44,433 nt of DNA from Candidatus Epulonipiscium sp. (GTDB lineage: Bacteria > Bacillota > Clostridia > Lachnospirales > Defluviitaleaceae). Under the pieces are notes generated by a model that ran no database searches, was not told the DNA's origin, and saw only the letters and a list, made by a program, of their open reading frames with translations. Below, piece by piece: positions 16,564 through 26,815 of the stretch. Made by a program: the position numbers and the translations under genes. The stretch covers positions 1-44,433 of the forward strand of contig JAAYRK010000041.1 in the NCBI GenBank assembly GCA_012518815.1. Reading direction: 5' to 3'. Numbering within the stretch: the first letter of the stretch is position 1; each line of letters opens with the position of its first letter.

Positions 16564-18324
16564 CTATTTATTTTCTGGTGCTCCATTATATACCAAGCCA
16601 TTTTTGCTTTCTACGGTTATTAATGTACCAGTTCTAATTAATTCAACAGCATTTTCAGCAGCAACGATTACAGGAATATCTAAGGTTCTTCCTACTATTG
16701 CAGCATGTGAGTTTTCACCATTTTCTCTTTCTTCTACAACAATAGCTGAAGCCTTTTTAATATATGGAAGAAAATCATTATTAGTACTATAGGTAACCAA
16801 TATATCTCCTTTTTTGAAATGCTTATCAGCTTCCTCTAATACCTTTATTACTCTGGCTGTACCCGATACTGTTTTTTTACCTATGCCTTTTCCTTTAACC
16901 AAGACATTGCCTACAATGTGAACTTTTAAAAGATTGGTAGTGCCACTTACTCCAACAGGAACACCAGCAGTAATAACAATAATATCACCATTCTTAGCTA
17001 TGCCTGTTTCTATAGACTTTTCAACTGCTTGATTAAACAGTTCATCTGTTGTGTTTTTTAAATCGGTTTTAACAGGTATGCATCCCCAAACCAAACTTAA
17101 TTGCCTCCAAGTCATATCATCAACAGTACAGCCTATAACTGGAGAGCAAGGGCGAAACTTTGAAACCATTCTTGCGGTACCACCTGAACGTGTCACCGTA
17201 ACAATACATGCTGCATTTAAATCCGCAGCCGTTGTACAAGTAGCGTGGCTTATAGCATTAGTTATATTGGTTTGGATAGAACTATGAAACTCTCTCATAT
17301 TCTTAATATAATCAATAGAACTTTCTGTTCTTTCAGCAATTGTTGACATCATTATAACACTTTCAAGAGGGTAAGCACCTTGTGCAGTTTCTCCTGAAAG
17401 CATAATAGCATCAGTACCGTCAAAAATAGCGTTGGCAACGTCATTTGCTTCTGCTCTTGTAGGCCTTGGATTCCTAACCATAGAATCCAACATCTGGGTA
17501 GCAGTAATTACTGGTTTGCCTATCCTCTTTGCTTTTTTAATAAGCATTTTTTGTACCAAAGGAACTTCTTCTATTGGAATTTCAACTCCTAAATCTCCTC
17601 TAGCAACCATAATTGCATCTGCTACTTCCAATATTTCATCAATATTGTCTACACCATCCCTGTTTTCAATCTTAGCAATAATATCAATGTCACTTCCGCC
17701 ATTTTCCTCAAGAATTTTACGTATCTTAATGACATCGTTTGCAGAACGGATAAAAGATGCTGCAATATAATCAAAACCTTTTTTAATCCCAAACTTAATA
17801 TCTTCAATATCTTTTTCAGTTAAAGGAGGAAGGTTTACATAAACATCTGGAATGTTTACACCTTTTTTAGAACTTAAAGGGCCACCGTTAATTACTTCAC
17901 ATTCAACTTCAGTGTCTGTCAAGTTCTTAACCCTAAGCTCTATAAGTCCGTCATCTATAAGTACTCTGCCTCCTCTTTTTAAATCAAAAGGTAAGTTTTT
18001 GTAAGTTACACTAACCCTAGTCTCATCACCCTCTACTTCCTCAGTAGTAAGAGTAAATATCTGTCCTTGTTGTAAATATATTTGATCTTTTACAAAATCC
18101 TTAATACGTATTTCGGGACCCTTAGTGTCTAAAAGTAACGGAATGGGAGCGTTTAGCTCCTCCCTTGCTTTAATAACATTATTAATTATTTTTTCCTGAG
18201 ACTCATATGTCCCATGAGAAAAATTTATTCTTGCTGCATTCATACCATTTTTAATTAGTTTTTTTATTGTGTCAACATCACTTGTAGCTGGACCTATTGT
18301 ACATACAATTTTTGTTTTTCTCAT
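16564..18324 (-). CDS. pyk: Pyruvate kinase with C-terminal PEP-utilizer-like domain
   Basis: Makes ATP and pyruvate from phosphoenolpyruvate and ADP. The 586-residue length is that of the Bacillus-type enzyme with an extra C-terminal domain. The barrel shows RINFSHGTYE, LLDTKGPEIR, and the signature IIAKIENRDGVDNIDEI with its catalytic Lys. MVARGDLGVEIP and SGETAQGAYP follow. The final ~110 residues (GKKTVSGTARV, ENSHAAIVGRTLDIPVI) match the PEP-utilizer swivelling fold, with the His retained though its partner domains are absent. TGGAGG precedes the ATG. It follows pfkA by 68 bases, so upper and lower control steps of glycolysis are likely co-transcribed. Confidence 0.96.
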   Translation of the reverse strand: MRKTKIVCTIGPATSDVDTIKKLIKNGMNAARINFSHGTYESQEKIINNVIKAREELNAPIPLLLDTKGPEIRIKDFVKDQIYLQQGQIFTLTTEEVEGDETRVSVTYKNLPFDLKRGGRVLIDDGLIELRVKNLTDTEVECEVINGGPLSSKKGVNIPDVYVNLPPLTEKDIEDIKFGIKKGFDYIAASFIRSANDVIKIRKILEENGGSDIDIIAKIENRDGVDNIDEILEVADAIMVARGDLGVEIPIEEVPLVQKMLIKKAKRIGKPVITATQMLDSMVRNPRPTRAEANDVANAIFDGTDAIMLSGETAQGAYPLESVIMMSTIAERTESSIDYIKNMREFHSSIQTNITNAISHATCTTAADLNAACIVTVTRSGGTARMVSKFRPCSPVIGCTVDDMTWRQLSLVWGCIPVKTDLKNTTDELFNQAVEKSIETGIAKNGDIIVITAGVPVGVSGTTNLLKVHIVGNVLVKGKGIGKKTVSGTARVIKVLEEADKHFKKGDILVTYSTNNDFLPYIKKASAIVVEERENGENSHAAIVGRTLDIPVIVAAENAVELIRTGTLITVESKNGLVYNGAPENK

Positions 18325-18392
18325 TACTACCTCCAGTTAATCTGTAAATAACAAATAAGATATTCTTTAATCAAAAACAGAGCATTATCTTA

Positions 18393-19367
18393 TTATAATG
18401 ATAATATTTTTGATACTTCATACATTCTTTCATCAATAGTTTTTTTCATATTCAATGCTTCATTAATATCAAAATCTACATATTTACCATCTCGATATGC
18501 AATAACACGATTGCTTTTACCTTCACATAGAAGGTCTACAGCTATTGCTCCCATCATTGAAGCATGAAGCCTGTCCAAAGCAGAAGGGCTTCCACCTCTT
18601 TGTAAATGACCTAAAATAGAAGCTCTGGTTTCTATACCAGTTAACTCTTCTATTTTAGCAGCTAGCTTTTCAGATCCTCCTACACCTTCCGCAACAATAA
18701 TTAAATAATGTTTTTTTCCTTGTTTTTTACTATCTAATATTTCTCTAACAATTTCTTCATCAGAAGGTCTTTCTTTTTCAGGTATCAAAACCATTTCTGC
18801 TCCATTACTTATAGAACTCCAAAGAGCTATATAACCTGCATTTCTTCCCATAACTTCTACAATACTGCATCTTTCATGAGATGTAGATGTGTCTCTTATT
18901 TTATTAATAGCTTCCATTGCTGTATTTACTGCAGTATCAAAACCTATTGTATAATCTGTACAAGCTATATCTAAATCAATAGTACCGGGGATACCAATAG
19001 TATTAATTCCTAAGCGGGATAATTTTTCCGCTCCTTGTAATGAGCCATCTCCCCCTATTACTACAAGGCCTTCCATTCCAAATACTTTACACATTTCAGC
19101 AGCCCTTTTTTGTCCTTCTTCCTTTACAAATTCAGCACATCTTGCTGTCTGGAGAATTGTACCACCCCTTTGAATGGTATCAGATACACTCTTTGTATTC
19201 ATTTCAAATATATCTCCATTAATTAAGCCATTATATCCCTTTCTAACTCCCATTACTTTAAGTCCTTTTGAAATAGCTGTACGAACAACGGATCTAATAG
19301 CAGCATTCATTCCCGGAGCATCTCCACCACTTGTCAATACACCAATTGTACTTATTTTCTTGCTCAT
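18393..19367 (-). CDS. pfkA: ATP-dependent 6-phosphofructokinase
   Basis: Phosphorylates fructose-6-phosphate to the 1,6-bisphosphate. The 324-residue length fits bacterial PfkA. Seen are the ATP loop GVLTSGGDAPGMNAAIR, GGDGSLQGAEKL near residue 101, the catalytic loop PGTIDLDIACTDYTIGFDTA, and EVMGRNAGYIALWS. Both catalytic Asp residues of the TIDxD motif are kept, but the usual middle Asn is Leu. GILGHLQRGG-type sequence (SILGHLQRGGSPSALDR) supports a tetrameric, allosteric enzyme. GGAGG lies 7 bases from the ATG. It sits between dnaE and pyk. Confidence 0.96.
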   Translation of the reverse strand: MSKKISTIGVLTSGGDAPGMNAAIRSVVRTAISKGLKVMGVRKGYNGLINGDIFEMNTKSVSDTIQRGGTILQTARCAEFVKEEGQKRAAEMCKVFGMEGLVVIGGDGSLQGAEKLSRLGINTIGIPGTIDLDIACTDYTIGFDTAVNTAMEAINKIRDTSTSHERCSIVEVMGRNAGYIALWSSISNGAEMVLIPEKERPSDEEIVREILDSKKQGKKHYLIIVAEGVGGSEKLAAKIEELTGIETRASILGHLQRGGSPSALDRLHASMMGAIAVDLLCEGKSNRVIAYRDGKYVDFDINEALNMKKTIDERMYEVSKILSL

Positions 19368-19510
19368 TCTTCTACCTCCACAATAATATACTTTATCTTT
19401 AAGTTAATTATTATAATACTAAAATAATCCCCTATTTTATCACATATACATTGTAATCAATTTGTATTTTGTTTGCAATAAAAAGATATTATTATCTCTT
19501 CAAAAAAGTT

Positions 19511-22500
19511 TTATTTTAAAAAAACATTACCTTCACCTAGCAGTTGATTTAATTTAGAAAGTAAATCTTCTTTAGCATCAACCCATAAACTTTCCGATGC
19601 CTTCATAGTTTCCTTTGTTGCCTCTATGTGTATGATGACGGGAATATTTCCTTTGGAAGTCTTAAGAATTTCTGTCAGTTCATCTATAGTTTCAATTTTG
19701 TCTTTGGATGCAGGTATCTTTAAATAAAGCTTTCCATTATATTTTTCCCTTGAATTCTTAATCTTATCAAAAGGAATTATTTCTTCGCATATTAATTTAC
19801 CATCTTCTTCTTCTTTTAAGGCAACTCTTCCTTTAACAAATATTATTTCATCTTCATTAAGATAACTTTGATATTCTTCATATTTATTAGGAAATACTAT
19901 TATCTCTATAGAACCATATAAATCTTCTAAACTGATAAATGCCATCAATTGATTCTTTCTTGTAGATTTAATACTTTTGGCAGTAATCATTCCACCTAAC
20001 CTTACCACTTGTCCATCAACTAGGGAAGGCTTCCCCTCTGATTCATGATTAATAAAATCGAAACTTGAAGCATTTGAGTTTTTCTTTAATTCTTCTTCAT
20101 ATTCATCTAAAGGATGTCCAGTTAAATACATCCCCAATACTTCTTTTTCCATTAGTAAAAAAACTTTTGGTGGGTATTCTTCTATGTCAGGAAGAATATC
20201 TTCTTTAATAACATCTTCTTGTCCAAAATCAAATAAATTAATTTGTCCTTCCAAAGTTTTTTTCCTTCTATCATTGATGTTATCAGCTATTTGTTTAAAA
20301 ACTGCAATATATTGGCTTCTTTTCCCTCCTAAGGAGTCAAAAGCTCCAGCTTTAATTAAGCTTTCAATACTTCTTTTGTTTAAATCTCCACTATCCATCC
20401 TTTCAAAAAAATCAGTCATGCTAATAAATTTTCCATTTTTATTCCTTTCTTCAACAATAGAAGAAATCATAGCCCTTCCTACATTTTTAATGGCAGCTAG
20501 TCCATATCTTATTTTCCCATTGGAAACTGAAAAAGAAGCTATTCCTTCATTAATATCAGGAGAAATAATTTCAATTCCCATATCTCTACAAGCATAAATA
20601 TACTCTTTTAGCTTATCCGTATTATCCATAACAGAAGTCATTAAAGCTGCCATAAACTCAATTGGATAATGAGCCTTTAACCATGCTGTATGATAGGCTA
20701 TTACAGCATACGCAGCTGCATGGGATTTATTAAAAGCATATTTTGCAAAATCAGTCATTTCATCAAATATCTTTTCTGCAATATCTTCTGGTATACCTTT
20801 ATTTATGCATCCCGGGACATCTTTACCATTACCATATATAAAGTTTTTCCTTTCCTCTGCCATAACATCTGCTTTTTTCTTAGACATAGCCCTTCGCACT
20901 AAATCACTCCGGCCAAGACTATATCCTGATAGCTCTCTTACTATTTGCATTACCTGTTCTTGATATACAATACAACCGTAAGTAGTACTTAAGATAGGCT
21001 CTAAAGCATCAGTAGCATATTCTATTGCTTCAGGCTTGTTTTTTCCCTTAATATATTTAGGTATAAAATCCATAGGACCGGGCCTATAAAGAGAGATTCC
21101 TGCAATAATATCCTCAAAAGTTCTCGGCTGAAGTTCTTTCATAAAAGTCCTCATGCCACTACTTTCTACCTGGAATACTCCCTCCGTTTTTCCAACAGAA
21201 ATCAGATCATATACTTCTTTACAATTAAAATCAATGTTATCAATATCTATTTTTATATTATAGTTAGCCTCTATTTGTTCTAAGGCATTACGAATTACAG
21301 TTAAGGTCCTTAAACCTAAAAAATCCATCTTTAAAAGTCCTAATTCTTCTAAGGTAGTCATAGGAAACTGAGTTGTAATAACCCCTTCATTAGAATTTAA
21401 AGGTACATACTCCATTATTGGTTTTTTGGATATTACTACCCCTGCAGCATGGGTAGAAGAATGCCTGGGAAGGCCTTCTAGTCTTCTTGACATATCTATA
21501 AGATAGTGTACTTCTTCATCATTTTCATACAAAGCTTTTAATTCACTATTAATCTCTAATGCCCTGTCTATAGTTATTCCCAGTTCTGTAGGAATCATCT
21601 TAGCTACTTTATCAACTTCTGCATAAGGCATGTTTATTGCCCTTCCTACATCTCTAATCACGGCTCTGGCAGACATAGTTCCAAAAGTAATTATTTGTGC
21701 AACTCTGTCTTCCCCATATTTTTTGATAACATAATCTATGACTTCCTGTCTTCTTTCATAGCAAAAATCAATATCTATATCAGGCATACTTACTCTTTCA
21801 GGATTTAAAAATCTTTCAAAAAGTAATTGATATTTTATAGGATCAATATTAGTAATTTGAAGACAATATGATACCATACTTCCAGCAGCAGAACCTCTGC
21901 CTGGTCCTACCATAATCCCATTGTCCTTAGCATATTTTATAAAGTCCCATACAATAAGAAAATAATCAACATATCCCATCTGCTCAATTATAGATAACTC
22001 ATATTCTAACCTGTCTTTAAGTTCATCATTTGCATTAGGGTATCTTAAACTAAAACCCTCAAAGCATAGTTTTCTTAAATATTCTTTTGCCGTATATCCC
22101 GCTGGCACATCATATTCCGGTAGTTTAAGTTCATGAAAGGTAAATTCCACATTACATCTCTTAGCTATTTCACAGGTGTTTTTTAGGGCTTCTTTTGCAT
22201 AGGGAAATCTTTCATACATTTCTTTTGGAGATTTAAGATAAAATTCTCCTCCAGGATAAATCATTCTATCTTCATCATCTAAGGTCTTTGCCGTTTGAAT
22301 ACAAAGTAATATCTCGTGTGCTTTATTATCATCTTTATAAATATAGTGAATATCATTGGTTGCAACTAAAGGAATACCTGTTTCTTTACTCATACGAATC
22401 AGATTTTGATTTACGTGTGTTTGCTCTTTAAGTCCATGATCTTGAAGTTCAAGGTAAAAATTCCCTTTGCCTAATATCTCCTCATATTCAAGTGCTATTT

Positions 22501-22987
22501 CCTTTGCCTTTTCGTAAGATTCTTCCCTAATGGTCTTGGCTACTGGTCCAGCAAGGCAAGCACTTAAAGCTATTAAGCCTTTAGAATATTTTTTCAAGAG
22601 TTCTAAATCTATTCGCGGTTTATGGTAAAAACCTTCTATAAAGCCATATGAAACTAATTTAATAAGGTTTTTATAGCCTTCCATATCTTCAGCTAAAAGA
22701 ACAAGATGAAAATAATTAGCATCTTGTTTTTCCTTATCAAAACGGCTTCTAGGTGCTACATATATTTCGCAGCCAATAATAGGCTTAATTCCTTGTTTTT
22801 TAGCCTCTTTATAAAAATCAATAACCCCGTACATAGTTCCATGGTCAGTAATCGCAATACTATCCATACCCAGTTCTTTAGTTCTTGAGATTAATTCCTT
22901 AATCTTGGCAGAACCATCTAAAAGACTATATTCAGTATGAACATGAAGATGTGTAAAAGGCATTGAATTTGATCTAAGCTTATCCAT
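19511..22987 (-). CDS. dnaE: DNA polymerase III subunit alpha (DnaE)
   Basis: Replicative polymerase of the DnaE type; in Firmicutes it usually works beside PolC on primers and the lagging strand. The 1158-residue protein has an N-terminal PHP domain (HLHVHTEYSLLDG), palm motifs GPGRGSAAGS and PDIDIDF with catalytic aspartates, and a fingers/helix-hairpin-helix region. A clamp-binding peptide QINLF follows near residue 930, then a C-terminal OB domain. The first ATG (22996) abuts GGAAGG. The ATG at 22987 is spaced correctly and preferred. It heads a dnaE-pfkA-pyk order also known from other Clostridia. The gap to pfkA is 143 bases. Confidence 0.96.
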   Translation of the reverse strand: MDKLRSNSMPFTHLHVHTEYSLLDGSAKIKELISRTKELGMDSIAITDHGTMYGVIDFYKEAKKQGIKPIIGCEIYVAPRSRFDKEKQDANYFHLVLLAEDMEGYKNLIKLVSYGFIEGFYHKPRIDLELLKKYSKGLIALSACLAGPVAKTIREESYEKAKEIALEYEEILGKGNFYLELQDHGLKEQTHVNQNLIRMSKETGIPLVATNDIHYIYKDDNKAHEILLCIQTAKTLDDEDRMIYPGGEFYLKSPKEMYERFPYAKEALKNTCEIAKRCNVEFTFHELKLPEYDVPAGYTAKEYLRKLCFEGFSLRYPNANDELKDRLEYELSIIEQMGYVDYFLIVWDFIKYAKDNGIMVGPGRGSAAGSMVSYCLQITNIDPIKYQLLFERFLNPERVSMPDIDIDFCYERRQEVIDYVIKKYGEDRVAQIITFGTMSARAVIRDVGRAINMPYAEVDKVAKMIPTELGITIDRALEINSELKALYENDEEVHYLIDMSRRLEGLPRHSSTHAAGVVISKKPIMEYVPLNSNEGVITTQFPMTTLEELGLLKMDFLGLRTLTVIRNALEQIEANYNIKIDIDNIDFNCKEVYDLISVGKTEGVFQVESSGMRTFMKELQPRTFEDIIAGISLYRPGPMDFIPKYIKGKNKPEAIEYATDALEPILSTTYGCIVYQEQVMQIVRELSGYSLGRSDLVRRAMSKKKADVMAEERKNFIYGNGKDVPGCINKGIPEDIAEKIFDEMTDFAKYAFNKSHAAAYAVIAYHTAWLKAHYPIEFMAALMTSVMDNTDKLKEYIYACRDMGIEIISPDINEGIASFSVSNGKIRYGLAAIKNVGRAMISSIVEERNKNGKFISMTDFFERMDSGDLNKRSIESLIKAGAFDSLGGKRSQYIAVFKQIADNINDRRKKTLEGQINLFDFGQEDVIKEDILPDIEEYPPKVFLLMEKEVLGMYLTGHPLDEYEEELKKNSNASSFDFINHESEGKPSLVDGQVVRLGGMITAKSIKSTRKNQLMAFISLEDLYGSIEIIVFPNKYEEYQSYLNEDEIIFVKGRVALKEEEDGKLICEEIIPFDKIKNSREKYNGKLYLKIPASKDKIETIDELTEILKTSKGNIPVIIHIEATKETMKASESLWVDAKEDLLSKLNQLLGEGNVFLK

Positions 22988-23009
22988 ACTTTGCATCCTT
23001 CCATACTTA

Positions 23010-23034
23010 AAGCTTATATTATAAGCTTATTATA
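23010..23034 (-). promoter_or_regulatory. dnaE promoter -10 with adjoining palindrome
   Basis: On minus TGCTATAAT is an extended -10 (TATAAT at 23034-23029); the -35 is poor. Immediately downstream, at the expected start of transcription, lies the 19-bp perfect palindrome AAGCTTATATTATAAGCTT (23010-23028). It may be an operator or a 5' hairpin of the dnaE transcript. Confidence 0.45.
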
Positions 23035-23228
23035 GCATACTATTTATAATATTATATAATTGCTTTGCTAAATAAACTTATTATCCTTTGAATTTTATTG
23101 TATAATTTTTATTAATATAGTAATATCAACATCGAAGCTTTTATATAAATAACAATTGGCTATTTCTCAAAATAAAACTCCTTAGCATAAATATTTTTTA
23201 ATCCAATAAATTTACAGAGTTGAATAAA

Positions 23229-24961
23229 ATGAAAAAAATTCTGTCCTACCTTAAACCTTACCGTAAAGCTGCTATCCTTGCACCTTTACTAATGTTTATA
23301 GAAGTTCTTATGAATTTACTTCAACCTACTCTACTTGCCAATATTGTTGATGAAGGAGTTAATACAGGAAATATCTCATATATAATAAAAACCGGAATTA
23401 TAATGATTGCTATTTCTCTTATTGGGGGTATAGGTGGCTTTGGCTGCACTATTGCTTCTGCTATAGCTAGCCAAAATTTTGGTGCTGACCTTAGGTCAGA
23501 TTTATTTAAAAAAATTCAAAGTTTTTCATTTTCTAATCTTGATAAATTTAAAACCGGTTCACTTATTACCAGACTTACAAATGATGTAACTCAAGTACAA
23601 AACATTGTACTTATGTCTTTAAGAATAATGGTAAGGGCTCCTCTTTTATTTATAGGTGGAATTATTATGGCTATGTCCATTAATCTTAGATTAACCCTAG
23701 TATTAATTATTTCTATTCCAATACTCATTATTTCTTTATCTTTTATAATCAAAAAGGGCTTTCCTCTTTTTAGCTTAGTTCAAAAAAGGATAGACCGTGT
23801 CAATATGGTAATGCGAGAAAATCTTGCAGGTATTAGGGTTGTAAAAGCCTTTGTCAGAGAAGACACAGAAAAAAACAGATTTAATACTGCCAATCTTGAG
23901 CTTCAGATACTATGACAAAAGCTTCAAGACTTATTGCCTTTACCATGCCAATTATGATGCTTATTATGAACTTATCTATGGTAGCTGCTCTTTGGTTTGG
24001 TGGACTGCAAGTAAATGCAGGAACCATGACAGAAGGGCAAATCATTGCATTTATAAATTACCTGACACAAATATTGTTTTCACTACTTATGATTGCTTTT
24101 ATTCTTATGATGGCATCCAGGGCTAAAATATCTACTGAAAGAATTATTGAAGTTTTAGAAACTGAAGTTGATATTAAAGATGAAGAATCCTCAAAAGACT
24201 TAAAAATAACAAAAGGAGAAATTGTTTTTGAAAATGTTTCCTTTAGATATGAAAGAGCAAAGGGTGAGCCTGTTTTAAAGAATATCTCATTTAAAGTAGA
24301 AAGTGGCCAAACCGTTGCAATCTTAGGTGGAACAGGCTCTGGTAAAACTAGCTTAGTAAGCCTAATTCCAAGACTATATGATGTAACTGATGGAAGAATT
24401 CTAATTGATAATATAGATATCCGCGAGTATAAACTTGATTCCTTAAGAAAAGCAATTGGTATGGTGCTCCAAAAATCTATACTTTTTTCTGGTACCATAA
24501 GAGATAACCTTAAATGGGGAAACGAACATCTTTCTGATAATAAAATGATTGAAGCATGCAAAACTGCTTGTGCTCATGATTTCATTATAAGTTTCCCTGA
24601 ACAATATGACACTGTTTTAGGGCAAGGAGGCGTAAACTTATCTGGTGGACAAAAACAACGTCTATCAATTGCACGTACTTTAATTAAAGAACCTAAAATT
24701 TTAATATTGGATGATAGCACTAGTGCAGTAGATATGGAAACAGAAGCAAAAATACAAAACGCTTTAAAACAAATAAAAGGATGTACAATTATCATTATTG
24801 CTCAAAGAATTACTTCTGTAATGAATGCTGATAAAATAATTGTCCTAGAAGACGGAGAAATAGTAGCTGAAGGAAATCATGAAGAATTGCTTAAAAACAG
24901 CCCTATCTATCAAGATATATATCATTCCCAAATAAGAGAGGGGGATATAATAAATGACTAA
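23229..24961 (+). pseudogene. ABC exporter half (first subunit), frameshifted
   Basis: The N-terminal frame (23229-23915) holds transmembrane helices 1-4. The C-terminal frame (23912-24961) holds the last helices and the ATPase domain. Adding one base after CTTCAG (23906) would give LELQDTMTKASRL and one protein of 577 residues, the normal length. The ATPase has Walker A GGTGSGKTS, LSGGQKQR and Walker B ILILDDSTSAVD. The catalytic Glu is Asp and the switch His is Gln (IIAQRIT), so this is the degenerate half of a BmrC/LmrC/TM287-type pair. The break may be a real mutation or a sequence error. The fragments overlap as ATGA, which could allow coupled translation of two pieces. Confidence 0.85.
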
Positions 24962-26782
24962 CCATGAAAACAAAAAAAATCGATCAGCTATTGCTTTTAA
25001 GGGAGGTCATCGTCATAATATTGGAGCTCCAGTTATTAAAGCAAAAAATTTTAAAAATACTCTTTATAGACTTTGGGCTTATCTAAAATATCAAAAATTT
25101 AAACTACTTTTAGTAGTTATTATGGTTATAGTCAGCTCTATTTTCATGCTAGGAGGGCCTTATCTTATTGGAGTTGCTATTTATTACTACATTATCCCCC
25201 GAGATATTAAGGGACTTTTTAATATTATTATTCTTTTGATTGCTTTTTATGGCCTAGGTGCCTTTACAAATTGGCTTCAAATGTATCTTATGGTAGGCGT
25301 AGCTCAAAATATAGTTTTTAAAATAAGAAAGGACGTATTTGATAAATTACAGAGTCGCCTTTAAAATTTTTTGATAGTAGCACAAGAGGAGAATTAATGA
25401 GCCGCTTAACAAATGATATAGATAATATTAGTAATACGCTAAATACTAGTACTACTCAAGTTATTTCAAGTATAATTACCATTTTAGGTACTGTTATTAT
25501 GATGCTTTATTTAAATCCTTTTTTAACTTTTGTTAATATGCTTGTAATTCCTACAATGATGCTTATTACAAGCAAAATTGCAAAAAGAACTAGAAAATAC
25601 TTTCTTAATCAACAAGAATCCTTAGGAAAACTAAATGGAATTATTGAAGAATGTATATCAGGCCAAAAACTTGTAAAGGTATTTACTAGAGAAGAAAAAC
25701 AAATCGAAGAATTTAATAATTCAAATGATGATTTGAAAAAAATAGGGATTAAAGCTTTAATTTTATCAGGATTTATTCCCCCTCTTATAAATCTACTTAA
25801 TAATATCAACTTTGCATTCATAGCCGGCATAGGAGGTTGGCTAGCTGTAAAAGAAATCATTACTATAGGTGTTATTGCCAGTTTTATAAATTATTCGAAA
25901 CAATTTACCAGACCAATTAATGAATTAGCAAATCAATTTAATATGCTACAGACAGCTATTGCAGGTGCAGAAAGAGTCTTTGAAATAATGGATGAAAAAC
26001 CAGAAAAAGAAGATGAAGAAGATGCAATTAAGCTATCTAAGATATCAGGAAAAGTAGACTTTGAAAATGTTGACTTTTCATATGATGAAAAAACTCCTGT
26101 CCTTAAAAATGTAAATCTTCATATAAATCCTGGCGAAACTATTGCCCTGGTTGGACCTACAGGAGCTGGCAAAACAACAATTATAAATCTCTTAACAAGA
26201 TTTTATGATATACAAAAAGGTTCTATTAAAATAGATGGAGTAGATATAAAAAAGATAAATAGAAAGAGTCTGCGTTCTTCTTTAGGAATTGTACTTCAAG
26301 ATGCCTATCTTTTTTCTGAAACCGTAAGAGAAAACATTCGCTATGGACGCCTTGATGCAACAGATGAAGAAGTAGAAAGAGCAGCAAAACTTGCTAATGC
26401 CCATAAATTTATCCAAAGACTTCCTCAAGGCTATGATACTATATTATCTGAAGATGCAAGTAATCTAAGTCAAGGACAAAAACAACTTCTTACTATAGCA
26501 AGAGCAATATTGGCAAATCCTTCTATACTAATACTTGACGAAGCAACTAGCAGTGTTGATACCCGTACAGAAATGCATATTCAAGAAGCTATGTTAAATT
26601 TAATGAAAGGAAGAACTTCCTTTGTAATTGCCCATAGATTAAGCACAATAAGAGACGCAAGTCAAATTGTTGTAATCAATGATGGCCAAATTATAGAAAA
26701 AGGTAGCCATGATGAATTGTTAAAGCAAAAAGGGTTTTATTACAATTTGTATATGACTCAATTTAGAAAAAGAACTATATAA
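24954..26782 (+). pseudogene. ABC exporter half (second subunit), frameshifted
   Basis: Starts inside the end of the first subunit (8-base overlap) with GAGGGGG as ribosome site. The first frame (24954-25364) covers helices 1-2; the rest continues in another frame from about 25357. One extra base after 25356 would restore LQSLPLKFFDSSTRGELMSR and a 609-residue protein. The ATPase domain has GPTGAGKTT, a degenerate signature LSQGQKQ, Walker B ILILDEATSSVD with its catalytic Glu, and the switch His (IAHRLST). It is thus the catalytically complete partner of the first subunit, typical of heterodimeric multidrug or peptide exporters. Substrate unknown. A strong terminator follows. Confidence 0.85.
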
Positions 26783-26787
26783 TTGAT

Positions 26788-26815
26788 AAATGCCCTTTTA
26801 ATTAAAAGGGCATTT
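26788..26815. terminator. Bidirectional terminator between ABC exporter and SAM-like gene
   Basis: A perfect 28-base palindrome, core TGCCCTTTTAATTAAAAGGGCA, flanked by A and T. It serves the convergent genes on both sides. Confidence 0.85.
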
